34,607 nt of DNA from a virus. Position numbers and translations under genes: made by a program. The notes beneath the pieces were generated by a model, which was not told the origin of the DNA, did no database searches, and saw only the letters and a list, made by a program, of their open reading frames with translations. The stretch is from IMG/VR virus record IMGVR_UViG_3300008110_000195, positions 1-34,607 of that record; one strand, written 5' to 3'. This document shows positions 20,829-28,208 of the stretch, piece by piece. Position 1 is the stretch's first letter, and each line of letters starts with the position of its first letter.

Positions 20829-21996
20829 GACTCGCTCTCGTCTAGACCAACAGGGTGATACTAACGGTCAGACTCTTCATAGACTGGTAACGCTCTACGG
20901 AGCGCCTGACTTTGTGAAGTCAGCCTCTTCTGACGTTATTAACTATACGGCTGAAGAGAAGAATCCGACTGTATTTGCTGACACGGTCACCCTTTCATTT
21001 CCATGTCATACAGCGCCTGCTACCTACGTATCCATGCTTTATATGCTGGACAGCGAAAGCAAGCTCGGTAAACAAGCTAACCATATTAAGGACCGTATTG
21101 TCAAGGCTGCCGAATATTTTGGCATCAAGAAGCATATTGATTCTCTACTAGAAAAACACGCTTCCATGCATGCCGACAACCTGGATAAACTGTCCGACGA
21201 CTCGTTTGCGTACGTATTCACATACGACAACGGCACTAAAGAGCGCCATCTTCCGCTACGAAACGCACACGAAGTTAAGGCTGCTTGTGAATACCTGAAA
21301 AAATATCGAGACGAGTTCGTATATAACGATAGAGTCAAGATGGCTCAGAAAATACTCAAGTCAGGTTCTCTAGACCAGATTGAAGGCGAAGACTTGACTT
21401 ACCTGTACAAGCAAGCTGGCGCTGCTCTAGGCACGTCCAAAAACGCAGCCAGCCTGTTGTTCAAACGCGCTATGGCTTTGCGCAAACTAGGCAAAGATCT
21501 CAACACGCAAGAGATGCTGGCCAAGGCCGCAGAGGCTTGTCTTAACAATAAGACTTATGTACACACCATGGAAGGAATGCGCAAAGTAGCCAGCCTTATT
21601 GACAAGGTAGACAGAGAGTTCAAACTGCAAAAAATTACTGCCTTGGGCAAGCCTGAAGATTTGTTTAGCTTCACAGTAAAAGAAGCTAACGACTTTGCCC
21701 AAGACAGTGTCCAACTGACTACTGGCAGCATCTACAAGAAGTCAGACCTAGCAAACATCCCTGCTGATGAAATCAAGGATGTGCTAGGCGCTGACTTTGT
21801 AGATAGGGTAACAGCTGGCGGTATGATACTAGACACTGAAAAGCTTGCCGAAGAGCTGAAGACTCTTCCCCGAGGAGACGCAAGACTGTTTGAGCGTCTA
21901 GCGGATGCCGCGCAGGTTAAGCCTTTTGGTAAAGAAGCTTCTAGCCGAGATCGACTGCTGAAACTGGCTGCCCAACACGCACAACTTCTAGCGTAA
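20827..21996 (+). CDS. Putative virion-associated protein, 389 aa
   Basis: It starts MTRSRLDQQGDTNGQTLHRL at 20827 with AGAGGA 7 bases upstream (the frame is open to 20704). Residues 48-95 read TVFADTVTLSFPCHTAPATY, then SMLYMLDSESKL and KDRIVKAAEYFGIKK. A comparable FADP-x2-R-x-(Y/F)P-x-HT-x2-ATW pattern occurs, from memory, in phage proteins encoded near terminase and capsid genes, whose role is undefined. The remainder is helical and rich in Lys/Ala. Being on plus together with TerL, it may belong to the packaging or morphogenesis set. It ends overlapping the minus-strand 21941 gene. Confidence 0.5.
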   Translation: MTRSRLDQQGDTNGQTLHRLVTLYGAPDFVKSASSDVINYTAEEKNPTVFADTVTLSFPCHTAPATYVSMLYMLDSESKLGKQANHIKDRIVKAAEYFGIKKHIDSLLEKHASMHADNLDKLSDDSFAYVFTYDNGTKERHLPLRNAHEVKAACEYLKKYRDEFVYNDRVKMAQKILKSGSLDQIEGEDLTYLYKQAGAALGTSKNAASLLFKRAMALRKLGKDLNTQEMLAKAAEACLNNKTYVHTMEGMRKVASLIDKVDREFKLQKITALGKPEDLFSFTVKEANDFAQDSVQLTTGSIYKKSDLANIPADEIKDVLGADFVDRVTAGGMILDTEKLAEELKTLPRGDARLFERLADAAQVKPFGKEASSRDRLLKLAAQHAQLLA

Positions 21997-22171
21997 TCTC
22001 TCTACCAAGAACAGGTTTTTGACGACTAATAGCGTCAAGCAACATTGAAAGACCAAGAAGTAATTCTTGGTCTTTCTTCGTGCTGTTGACTAGATAGCTG
22101 TCGATCAACCGTTTTTGCTCTTCCAGAAGCTCAAAATCAATTGTCAGTTTGAAACTACTCAATTGTTTCAC
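21941..22171 (-). CDS. Hypothetical protein, 76 aa
   Basis: A likely GTG start at 22169-22171 (AAGGA 3 bases upstream), reading MKQLSSFKLTIDFELLEEQK; a TTG start nearby is possible. It is a helical and strand mixed protein (QELLLGLSMLLDAISRQKPV). The start overlaps the stop of the acetyltransferase gene by 17 bases, and its 3' end overlaps the 389-aa plus-strand gene by 56 bases (convergent). No terminator separates them. The function is unknown. Confidence 0.45.
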   Translation of the reverse strand: MKQLSSFKLTIDFELLEEQKRLIDSYLVNSTKKDQELLLGLSMLLDAISRQKPVLGREITLEVVRVGQPVSAVDLG

Positions 22172-22613
22172 TTATCCTTTCTGGAATCTTTCTAAGAAGA
22201 TACCCATCGTCACCGTTCTTGAAGTGCTGCTTTTTAATCGAAGCAGCTTTGAAACCCAAAGACCTGAAAAAGGACTGAGTATCGTTGTCGCTTTCCCTAA
22301 GCATCACCTCTATAGGTTTAATAGTCTTAGCTTTGGCGTAACCGTTGAGAACAAACTCAACCATGGCCTTGCCGCCGCCTTTTTTCTGAAACTCTGGGTC
22401 TACGGCTATGTGCATAATTTTGACGTGATCTTTAGCCCTGCCGTAAAGCATGTAGCCGACCACATCATAATAGCGTAGCAAAACCACACACGAACACTTG
22501 TCCATCCTTTGAAGATGCTTTAGCGCTATACGAGGATCTTTGTTCAAAACTTGACCAGACAAAGCCAAAACATAAGGAAGGTCACGACCTTCCATCCACC
22601 GTACATTGAACAT
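22155..22613 (-). CDS. GNAT-family acetyltransferase
   Basis: A 152-aa protein. Motif A is clear: VKIMHIAVDPEFQKKGGGKA, with QKKGGGKA at residues 76-83 standing for the Q-x2-G-x-(G/A) acetyl-CoA pyrophosphate loop. Motif B is later (FFRSLGFKAASIKKQH). An N-terminal strand reads VVLLRYYDVVGYMLYGRA. Such enzymes acetylate protein termini, lysines or small molecules; the target is unknown. The start at 22613 has AGGAG 7 bases upstream and overlaps the preceding gene by 32 bases. It is part of the operon that ends the AAA/DUF1257 block. Confidence 0.75.
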   Translation of the reverse strand: MFNVRWMEGRDLPYVLALSGQVLNKDPRIALKHLQRMDKCSCVVLLRYYDVVGYMLYGRAKDHVKIMHIAVDPEFQKKGGGKAMVEFVLNGYAKAKTIKPIEVMLRESDNDTQSFFRSLGFKAASIKKQHFKNGDDGYLLRKIPERISETIE

Positions 22614-22887
22614 TTGTATTCTCCTGAGGACCCACTGCATTATAAGACCTGCCAAAGCTATGCGTTTCAAGCCAATCTACTTCAGCAGCTAAAGCGTCCT
22701 CTCTTAATTTATATGGGCCGAGAACAGGACCGCCGACCCTTGTGAGGTCGGCGGTCCATTCACCCTCGGCATTAGGCTCGACATCCGAAGCTCGACTCAC
22801 GCACGACTTGCCTACGGTCATCAGTCCGCGAAGCTCGTCTTTGTAAATGAACTGGATCTCGCCAGACGGGAGGATTTCTACCAACAT
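22582..22887 (-). CDS. Conserved hypothetical phage protein, 101 aa
   Basis: The pattern IQFIYKDELRGLMTVG, then SRASDVEPNAEGEWTADLTR, VGGPVLGPYKLREDALAAEV and DWLE is a recurrent small phage and mobile-element protein: RxSHVEP-x3-G-x-W-x-ADL-x-PVGGP-x-LGPF-x2-R-x2-AL-x-AE. Its function is unknown to me. The start ATG shares one base with the stop of the DUF2997 gene (TAATG). The last 32 bases overlap the GNAT gene. It is probably a regular member of this operon. Confidence 0.7.
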   Translation of the reverse strand: MLVEILPSGEIQFIYKDELRGLMTVGKSCVSRASDVEPNAEGEWTADLTRVGGPVLGPYKLREDALAAEVDWLETHSFGRSYNAVGPQENTNVQCTVDGRS

Positions 22888-23072
22888 TAGTTTTGCGCCC
22901 GAATACGCTGATCTTGCTGGTAGAACTCTGCTTTGTACTCTTTGTTCTGCGCAGCGCCTAGAGCAGCCTCCAGTGACGCAGTCAGGTTTGTGCAGTTGCC
23001 GCCGCTTGCGCCTTCAACCTCTACAGAGGTGGTGCCATCAGCCTTAATGTTCACAACAATCTCAGCAGCCAT
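22887..23072 (-). CDS. DUF2997 protein
   Basis: A 61-aa protein. MAAEIVVNIKADGTTSVEVE is followed by GNCTNLTASLEAALGA and KAEFYQQ: the DUF2997 pattern of a strand pair, a G-x-x-C turn, a helix with LEEALG, and a KxEFY end. Members are typically encoded next to DUF1257 (Ycf35-like) proteins in cyanobacteria and phages. The biochemical role is unknown; the invariant Cys suggests metal or redox use, which is inference. The start overlaps the end of the 134-aa gene by 11 bases. Confidence 0.85.
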   Translation of the reverse strand: MAAEIVVNIKADGTTSVEVEGASGGNCTNLTASLEAALGAAQNKEYKAEFYQQDQRIRAQN

Positions 23073-23466
23073 CTTCCAAACTCCTCAAAATAATGGTAAT
23101 AGATCCGTCTCTCGACACTCGCATTGAATGTCGGTATAGCCCATTCTCTTTTGAAAACTTTTCTATCTCTCTCAAAGCTATGGCTTTTTTGAGAAGATGA
23201 CCACCAACCCCAATGCAGCTTTGCAATTGAAAGTTGGTGGTCGATTCTTTCCAAACCAGCTCAAAGCCTTGACGTAATTGGAATACGCCAATGGTCAGTA
23301 CGGGAACTTCGCTTTCAACACAACTATTAGGAATCAACACTCCGTACCCTGGACCTTTGACAGTATACGCACATAACGGCCATACACGATTTTCGTAATG
23401 CGATAGATTACAATCGTGAGCCACTGGGTTGAGCAACCCCTGACTCAATGTGGCCGTAACAAACAT
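23062..23466 (-). CDS. Hypothetical protein between DUF1257 and DUF2997, 134 aa
   Basis: It begins MFVTATLSQGLLNPVAHDCN. A middle strand-rich section (LTIGVFQLRQGFELVWKEST) and a C-terminal part (YRHSMRVSRDGSITIILRSL) show the same strand-turn-strand-helix architecture as DUF1257 proteins: the closing section resembles the GF-x-V ... G-x-I-x-L end of its neighbour. It may be a diverged DUF1257 paralogue, an inference. The start shares one base with the DUF1257 stop (TAATG). Confidence 0.55.
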   Translation of the reverse strand: MFVTATLSQGLLNPVAHDCNLSHYENRVWPLCAYTVKGPGYGVLIPNSCVESEVPVLTIGVFQLRQGFELVWKESTTNFQLQSCIGVGGHLLKKAIALREIEKFSKENGLYRHSMRVSRDGSITIILRSLEDGC

Positions 23467-23822
23467 TAGCGTCCTAGGCGTAGCTGAATAGTGCCTTCTG
23501 CAGTCAGGTTACGACTAAGGACACGAAATCCTCCAGTCTGCGCCTGCTTGAGAGTAACGTTCTCAGCATACTTTTGCCGAAATTCGTTGAAGCTCTCTTG
23601 AGAACCCCAACGGCCCTCGTAGTTGTCAAACGTAGCCACGCCATCCTTGATGGCAACAGGATAACGCCAGCCCCTAAGCTGTACAGCGTAATCGCACTCT
23701 TGACGGCCTTCAAACAGATTAACTTCTTTAGCTTCAATATAAGTACCGCCAAGTTCTTCGATAGTCTTCTTGACAGACTCTTGGTCGAGGAACTGGGTGT
23801 CAACGCTGGTCTTGTGAGACAT
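23466..23822 (-). CDS. DUF1257 (Ycf35-like) protein
   Basis: A 118-aa protein. It starts MSHKTSVDTQFLDQESVKKT, followed by EELGGTYIEAKEVNLF, RGWRYPVAIKDGVATFDN, FNEFRQKYAENVTLKQ and GGFRVLSRNLTAEGTIQLRL. These blocks match DUF1257 (MSHF-x2-I-x-TQ-x2-D-x3-L ... YA-x2-V ... GF-x-V-x5-G-x-I-x-L), a family including plastid/cyanobacterial Ycf35. The function is unknown. The start at 23822 has AAGGAG 8 bases upstream; the frame stays open to 24095, but that part is antisense-like shadow. It neighbours DUF2997 and an AAA ATPase, its usual partners. Confidence 0.85.
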   Translation of the reverse strand: MSHKTSVDTQFLDQESVKKTIEELGGTYIEAKEVNLFEGRQECDYAVQLRGWRYPVAIKDGVATFDNYEGRWGSQESFNEFRQKYAENVTLKQAQTGGFRVLSRNLTAEGTIQLRLGR

Positions 23823-23865
23823 TGAAAACTCTCCTTGAAAGAAATAATCCTTGAACCAAAAACTA

Positions 23866-25044
23866 TTAGATGTCCAAACCACGCATGAAAGAACCATACA
23901 CCGCCATGTGGGCTTCGGTGCTATTGATCTCTTCCCTGATGTCAGAGAAGTGTTTGGCCAAATCCCTTGCAGCATTCTCGCTGGAGTTGACCTCTTTGTG
24001 GTCAACGCCGTTGATGAGATGCCCAGCGGTAACCAAACGAGCCTGCAAGTCAGCAGGCACCATGAACGAAAAACCCTGAAGTTTGGCGTGAGCAACCTTC
24101 AAGGCGTTCAAGGTATCGCCCCTGAATCGACTGCCTTTAGACAAGGAACCCTCGATGTGGGCGAGAGCTTGCGCAAATTCCGCGATAGGCTCTTGAATCA
24201 TGGCTTTCACAGCCTGACTCACAGCCTGGGAGGTGGCTTGCCTAGCTTCGGCAACCCACGCGTCTGCGCCAGCTTCATCCAACAGGGTCCCAACATCATG
24301 AGCAGCCACTTCAACCACATCCAAAAGATGAGGTTTTAGGCGTTGAATAACTTGCTTGTCCTCTTCAGACAGCAAGTTATTTGACAACAGACTGGCAAGA
24401 CCAGTCTCCAGCCTGTCGTCAAAATCAGCAGGCAAGCCTGCTCCAAGGGGGAACAGCATACTGTAAATCTTGTGCATGGAAACAAAAGTGTCTCCATTCA
24501 CAAAATAACGAGACATGCTTTCCCACTCAAATGGGAAGTTCTCACGCACGTTGCTTACGTGAGCCTCCCACTGAGGCCTCAACTCGACAGCCTTATCGGT
24601 ATAGGCTTGTCGAGCTTGGTTCAATCGCTCGAACACGATCTGGGCAGGGCTCTTTCCTCCGTTTTGCTTAGCCAGAGGAACCAAGTAGGCTCCACCGACA
24701 AACGGAGTGCCGTACATATACGGCGCTGACCTGGCTTGCTGACCAATTCGAGACAAAGGGTTCTTGATATGAGGAGGCACCAGTTTAAATCTGGCACCGC
24801 TCAATAACTCTTGAGGCACTTCATGCTCACCAAGACGAACACTCGCATTATCCATCTTGCGTTCTACGCCGATAGCGCCGACTGTAACTTTAACAGCCAC
24901 GCAATTACGGGACAGCTTACGAAGAACCACGTCAGAGCTTGTTCGCTCCAAGTCTGACATATCAATCTGAGGAGTCTGAACACGTGCGACTGGTTCTGTA
25001 GGTACTACGGGAGCAACGATCTCTTGAATAACTTCTTGTGACAT
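23866..25044 (-). CDS. Hypothetical partner of the AAA ATPase, 392 aa
   Basis: It starts MSQEVIQEIVAPVVPTEPVA at 25044 with GAGAGG 5 bases upstream. After a disordered acidic N-terminus there is a helical domain with SRIGQQARSAPYMYGTPFVG then GAYLVPL, and FPFEWESMSRYFVNGDTFVS then MFPLGAGL-like turns, resembling in layout DUF3150 proteins that accompany phage AAA/MoxR-type ATPases. The match is uncertain. The C-terminal half is a long helical bundle (EARQATSQAVSQAVKAMIQE). It lies between the ATPase and DUF1257 genes, behind a terminator, so it may be the substrate or adaptor of the ATPase. Confidence 0.5.
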   Translation of the reverse strand: MSQEVIQEIVAPVVPTEPVARVQTPQIDMSDLERTSSDVVLRKLSRNCVAVKVTVGAIGVERKMDNASVRLGEHEVPQELLSGARFKLVPPHIKNPLSRIGQQARSAPYMYGTPFVGGAYLVPLAKQNGGKSPAQIVFERLNQARQAYTDKAVELRPQWEAHVSNVRENFPFEWESMSRYFVNGDTFVSMHKIYSMLFPLGAGLPADFDDRLETGLASLLSNNLLSEEDKQVIQRLKPHLLDVVEVAAHDVGTLLDEAGADAWVAEARQATSQAVSQAVKAMIQEPIAEFAQALAHIEGSLSKGSRFRGDTLNALKVAHAKLQGFSFMVPADLQARLVTAGHLINGVDHKEVNSSENAARDLAKHFSDIREEINSTEAHMAVYGSFMRGLDI

Positions 25045-25063
25045 AATTTCCTCTCCAAAAAAA

Positions 25064-25093
25064 GGGGGCCGACTCTTGGTAGAATCGGCCCCC
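25064..25093 (-). terminator. Intrinsic terminator between ATPase and partner gene
   Basis: A 9-bp GC-rich stem (25064-25072 with 25085-25093) plus a 3-bp inner stem and a 4-base loop. On the minus strand it is followed by seven T and then the SD of the 392-aa gene. Confidence 0.85.
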
Positions 25094-25114
25094 ATAACAA
25101 CAAACAAAAAAATC

Positions 25115-26707
25115 TTACGCGATGTTGGGATCCTTGAAGCTCAAGTCAACAGCGCGCACGTTAGTTTTAAGACTCTTACGTCCGCTAACGTTACGAGCGC
25201 GATCCTTGCCAAACACACGAATCTGCTCGATGTTCTCTGGATCGACCTTGGTAACGGGCACCAGATCGTTCAAAGCGGCCAGTAACTCCTTGGAGGAGAA
25301 AGTGGCCTTGGATTCTGGGTTGTTGGCATAAGCGTTGAAACGAGCAGCGATGATAGCCTGCTCAATCTCAGCGCCCACAAAACCCTCTGAAGCATTAATA
25401 ATCTTTGTCCACTCTTTGGCGTTAAACTCTACGTTAACGTTACGCTTGCGCATATGGATATCAAAGATTGTCTTGCGCTCTTCTTCGTCTGGCGTATCAA
25501 CGAAAAAGATTTCGTCAAAGCGGCCACGGCGAAGCAATTCGGGAGGCATGCCGTTGATGCGATTCATAGTCAGCACGACGAAAGTCTTGCTTTTCTTTTC
25601 TGCCAGCCAAGTCAAAAGCTGGCCGAAAATGCGGCGAGTAACGCCAGAGTCACCAGTTGACTCTGATGCGCCGCCCAAAACCTTGTCGGCCTCGTCAATC
25701 AATAGGACGCAACCTCCCATTGCGTCGGCAGTTTGAATAGTCTCGCGGGTACGGCGCTCGGATTCACCGACAAGGCTGTTGAACACAGCACCGATATCGA
25801 AACGAATCAAAGGCTGACCAAGCACCCGTGCGATTACCTGAGCGGCCCTGGACTTGCCAGTACCAGGCACGCCGATTAGCACCAAACCTTTCGGCATGTC
25901 GAGCTGCAAATCTTCGGCTTCAGAGCTGTACGCAACTTTGCGTTCTTCCAGCCATGACTTCAAATCAGTGAAGCCACCAAGCTCATCGCCAGACATAATC
26001 TCGCTTTTAGGGGAATAAGTCAGAACCTCGCTCTTCTTCAAAAGCAGTCCCTTCTCTTCCTCGATGGTCTCGATGATATCTTCACACCAACGTCCGTGCT
26101 TGACCAAGCACTCGGCAAGAACGCTCTCGGCGTCTGGGCAATTCAAGCCTGCCAGAGTGCTGACGATGGTGTGCTTAAGCTCATCAGAGATCACACGCTT
26201 GTTGGGATCGTTGATAGCCGCTTGAACCTTATTGAAAGCTACCTCCAACTGCTCGCGACTAGGATGCACCATCTCGATTACTTTCACGTATGGAAGCAAA
26301 TCTTGATTAAGTCCTTGGTTGGTAGTGATCAAAAACACAGTCCTGCATCGAGTAGGGTTGCTGAAATGATTAGACGCGATAGCCAGCTTTAGGCTGCTGA
26401 CCAGCGCAGGAATGGCGTTAAGATCATAGTGCATATCATGCACTGCAATCAAAGCGCGCTTAGAAGTAATAGGACCAGTGTCACTGGTGATTGCTTCAAT
26501 AGCTTGTACTGGATTGATGCAAACATTCTTGCCAAAGCCAGTAGCTGGATTCCAAGAAACGTAATCCATCTCCCGCTCGTTTGCGATAGCCTTGAGCATA
26601 GTCTCAGCGGCGTTGGCTTGACCGCCGACAACCAGCTGAACGCACTGGACACCGCTACGGATGTAAGCAGAAATCTTGGCAGCCACTTCATTGATGTTAC
26701 GCAACAT
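25115..26707 (-). CDS. AAA+ ATPase, Ycf46-like
   Basis: A 530-aa protein. The N-terminal half (ALIAVHDMHYDLNAIPALVS, then FLITTNQGLNQDLLPYVKVI) resembles the degenerate first domain of Ycf46-like proteins. The C-terminal AAA domain is complete: Walker A GVPGTGKS (279-286), Walker B VLLIDEAD (334-341), sensor-1 TMNR, and RRGRFDE (393-399) with arginine fingers. This layout is that of cyanobacterial/plastid Ycf46. It likely remodels proteins by ATP hydrolysis; the substrate is unknown. MLRN at 26707 is preferred over MIMLRN because GAAGG lies 7 bases upstream. Neighbours DUF1257 and DUF2997 support the family call. Confidence 0.85.
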   Translation of the reverse strand: MLRNINEVAAKISAYIRSGVQCVQLVVGGQANAAETMLKAIANEREMDYVSWNPATGFGKNVCINPVQAIEAITSDTGPITSKRALIAVHDMHYDLNAIPALVSSLKLAIASNHFSNPTRCRTVFLITTNQGLNQDLLPYVKVIEMVHPSREQLEVAFNKVQAAINDPNKRVISDELKHTIVSTLAGLNCPDAESVLAECLVKHGRWCEDIIETIEEEKGLLLKKSEVLTYSPKSEIMSGDELGGFTDLKSWLEERKVAYSSEAEDLQLDMPKGLVLIGVPGTGKSRAAQVIARVLGQPLIRFDIGAVFNSLVGESERRTRETIQTADAMGGCVLLIDEADKVLGGASESTGDSGVTRRIFGQLLTWLAEKKSKTFVVLTMNRINGMPPELLRRGRFDEIFFVDTPDEEERKTIFDIHMRKRNVNVEFNAKEWTKIINASEGFVGAEIEQAIIAARFNAYANNPESKATFSSKELLAALNDLVPVTKVDPENIEQIRVFGKDRARNVSGRKSLKTNVRAVDLSFKDPNIA

Positions 26708-26720
26708 GATCATGCCTTCT

Positions 26721-26734
26721 CGAACAATTGTTCG
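26721..26734. promoter_or_regulatory. 14-base perfect palindrome resembling a Gram-positive SOS box
   Basis: CGAACAATTGTTCG is its own reverse complement. It matches the CGAAC-N4-GTTCG framework of LexA boxes in Bacillus and mycobacteria. It lies 13 bases before the AAA ATPase start. It could also form a 5-bp hairpin over the SD. Confidence 0.5.
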
Positions 26735-26766
26735 GTTAGGTAAAGTAAATGTCTTAACGCTAAGAA

Positions 26767-27477
26767 TTATTTGGGTAAAGAAGCCGCTAATTTCTTTACC
26801 ACTTCAGAACTGTCACCGTTGTCTAGCGGAATACCTTCTAATTGGCCGACCATCAAACTCAAACGTTCTTTTATTACAGCGTTGATGTCGTCAGTTTTGG
26901 CTTTTTCTGTTTCAAAAATAGCCTGAAACATTTCTGGATCATCGCTGAAATCGTACTTAACTTTGTCAGCCATACCAGCGTAGTCGCCACGCAAACCAAC
27001 ACGCAAAATATCTGGAGGAGTTAAAATCCCTTCGTTTTTTAACGCTTCAGATATGTAATCAACTATTTCCTGAGCAAACGGCTCTTGATCGTCGTCGTCA
27101 GGCGGACTAATCATCAAAGCTTCAGTCATACCCCATGCGCACTCGGCAGCGTCAGCTGGATCGAAAACAGATGGGTCAAAGAGACTTCCAGACAGTACAT
27201 TGCATAAGTTTATAAAATCTGGAAGAGACTGAAAAAATGAATCAGTCGATAGTACCGCTATACCCGCCATCAATCTGTCGAACACTGAACGTGATAACTT
27301 CACGTCAAAGTCTTGTTCAATTTCAGTTTGGATTGTAAGAGGATCCCATTGAAGAGCCTCCGTACCGTAAGCATCCAAAAATAATGTAAGCAAAGTTGTG
27401 GCAAAACTATTTTGATCTTGCCATACTTTTTTACGTTTCTGAAAACGAACATTTATATTGTGGCGGGTTTCACTCAT
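26767..27477 (-). CDS. Hypothetical protein, 236 aa
   Basis: It begins MSETRHNINVRFQKRKKVWQ at 27477. A helical domain follows (QNSFATTLLTLFLDAYGTEA, LQWDPLTIQTEIEQDF), then a middle section with a DDDDQE acidic patch and a C-terminal helical part (MFQAIFETEKAKTDDINAVI). No motif is recognised. The start overlaps the stop of the 90-aa gene (TGATG), but its SD is weak. It precedes the AAA ATPase by 59 bases in the same direction and may be a partner in that system. Confidence 0.55.
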   Translation of the reverse strand: MSETRHNINVRFQKRKKVWQDQNSFATTLLTLFLDAYGTEALQWDPLTIQTEIEQDFDVKLSRSVFDRLMAGIAVLSTDSFFQSLPDFINLCNVLSGSLFDPSVFDPADAAECAWGMTEALMISPPDDDDQEPFAQEIVDYISEALKNEGILTPPDILRVGLRGDYAGMADKVKYDFSDDPEMFQAIFETEKAKTDDINAVIKERLSLMVGQLEGIPLDNGDSSEVVKKLAASLPK

Positions 27478-27749
27478 CAGATAGTAGCCTCTTGTACAGG
27501 ATAGTGCGCTCGACACTTCCTGACCGTTGCTGTTGTAAAAGCATCGCCTTCAAGGCGATTGCCGTTTTCATCAGTCCACTCAGTCCAAGAATTACCTGTA
27601 AATCCTGGCACCGATAGGCCCATAGTTTTGGCGTGATTCAGTGCAAGATTTCTGGCGTCTAAAGACTTTACAGCTTCTAGGTTGTCGGCTTCAACCACTA
27701 TAGTGCCTTTGTTGCCTAGCCGTTCACAAGACTCACTTACAATACGCAT
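27477..27749 (-). CDS. Hypothetical protein, 90 aa
   Basis: It starts MRIVSESCERLGNKGTIVVE at 27749 with AAGGA 5 bases upstream. A strand-rich N-terminal half is followed by a helical part (NLEAVKSLDARNLALNHAKT). The C-terminus (TATVRKCRAHYPVQEATI) overlaps the next start. The function is unknown. A strong hairpin (27821-27853) lies in its leader. Confidence 0.5.
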   Translation of the reverse strand: MRIVSESCERLGNKGTIVVEADNLEAVKSLDARNLALNHAKTMGLSVPGFTGNSWTEWTDENGNRLEGDAFTTATVRKCRAHYPVQEATI

Positions 27750-27820
27750 GACGTTCCTTTCTTTTAAAAAGACTGCATAGATTGTAGCAGTTAACCAATA
27801 GCTAAGGAAAGGGACCGTCA

Positions 27821-27853
27821 GCCCCACAACTTCCATAATGGAAGTCGTGGGGC
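27821..27853 (-). promoter_or_regulatory. Strong leader hairpin without T-tract
   Basis: 27821-27834 pairs with 27840-27853 (13 bp plus one position that is a G-U pair in minus-strand RNA), with a 5-base loop. No T run follows on the minus strand. It lies just after the 49-aa gene and upstream of the 90-aa gene, so it may be a processing, stability or attenuation element. Confidence 0.5.
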
Positions 27854-27860
27854 CTAAGCC

Positions 27861-28010
27861 TCAACCTACAAGTTTGCTCCTGTTCTTCCTACTGGTTCTT
27901 CCTTCCTGAAAAATCAGAGGTCTTGGCGAAATACCTAGGCGCATAAGATACAGTTCTGTAGCTGTCATGACTTTCGTAGTAACAATCATCTTCCTAGACT
28001 TGTCTGCCAC
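27861..28010 (-). CDS. Small basic protein, 49 aa
   Basis: A GTG start (28008-28010) with AGGAGG 5 bases upstream gives MADKSRKMIVTTKVMTATEL, then YLMRLGISPRPLIFQEGRTS and a basic end. It is charged and helical, and could be a small DNA- or RNA-binding protein. It lies downstream of the two putative tandem promoters. No family is recognised. Confidence 0.5.
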   Translation of the reverse strand: MADKSRKMIVTTKVMTATELYLMRLGISPRPLIFQEGRTSRKNRSKLVG

Positions 28011-28077
28011 GTCGGCCTCCTGCTAAACAACTAAAACACTAGCTAAAACTAGCTACCAATTAATAAATTGGTTGCTT

Positions 28078-28109
28078 ATTATTATGACGTAATATACGGC
28101 GTAATTTAA
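28078..28109 (-). promoter_or_regulatory. Putative promoter, copy 1
   Basis: The minus strand reads TTAAAT (28109-28104), a 17-base spacer, then CATAAT (28086-28081). It lies within the 13-base repeat ACGTCATAATAAT (28090-28078), shared with copy 2. The leader to the GTG at 28010 would be about 60 bases. Confidence 0.4.
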
Positions 28110-28124
28110 GCTTGCTAGATAGCT

Positions 28125-28204
28125 AAAAAATAACTTTCGTACCGACTTTGTTGGAGGTCAAAGTCAGTACGTCAGTGCGAGTGTAATTTTACAGGAAATT
28201 ACAT
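28125..28204 (-). ncRNA. Candidate small RNA with anti-SD loop
   Basis: It would start at about 28204, downstream of promoter copy 2, and end in a terminator: a 12-bp stem plus one G-U pair (28138-28150 with 28159-28171) and a T-rich end (28125-28133). The 8-base loop reads ACCTCCAA on the minus strand, complementary to the GGAGG of this phage's ribosome binding sites. An 8-bp hairpin (28182-28189 with 28196-28203) forms its 5' part. Transcription is inferred. Confidence 0.4.
28138..28171 (-). terminator. Terminator-type hairpin in the intergenic region
   Basis: A 13-position stem with one wobble, an 8-base loop, and a minus-strand tail GAAAGTTATTTTTTAG. The T run begins a few bases after the stem, so it is a plausible but imperfect intrinsic terminator. 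Confidence 0.6.
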
Positions 28205-28208
28205 TCAT

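Noticed and set aside
23504-23803. Ser/Leu-rich frame overlapping DUF1257
   Set aside because: It is a shifted-frame shadow of the clear DUF1257 gene on the same strand.
25335-25736. Plus-strand 133-codon frame opposite the AAA ATPase
   Set aside because: It is antisense to a strongly conserved ATPase domain and has no SD; a typical GC-driven shadow.
27465-27482. CTGATGAG-TGAAAC resembling hammerhead ribozyme core
   Set aside because: No stem II lies between the two core halves and no flanking stems pair; the sequence is the stop/start junction of two genes.
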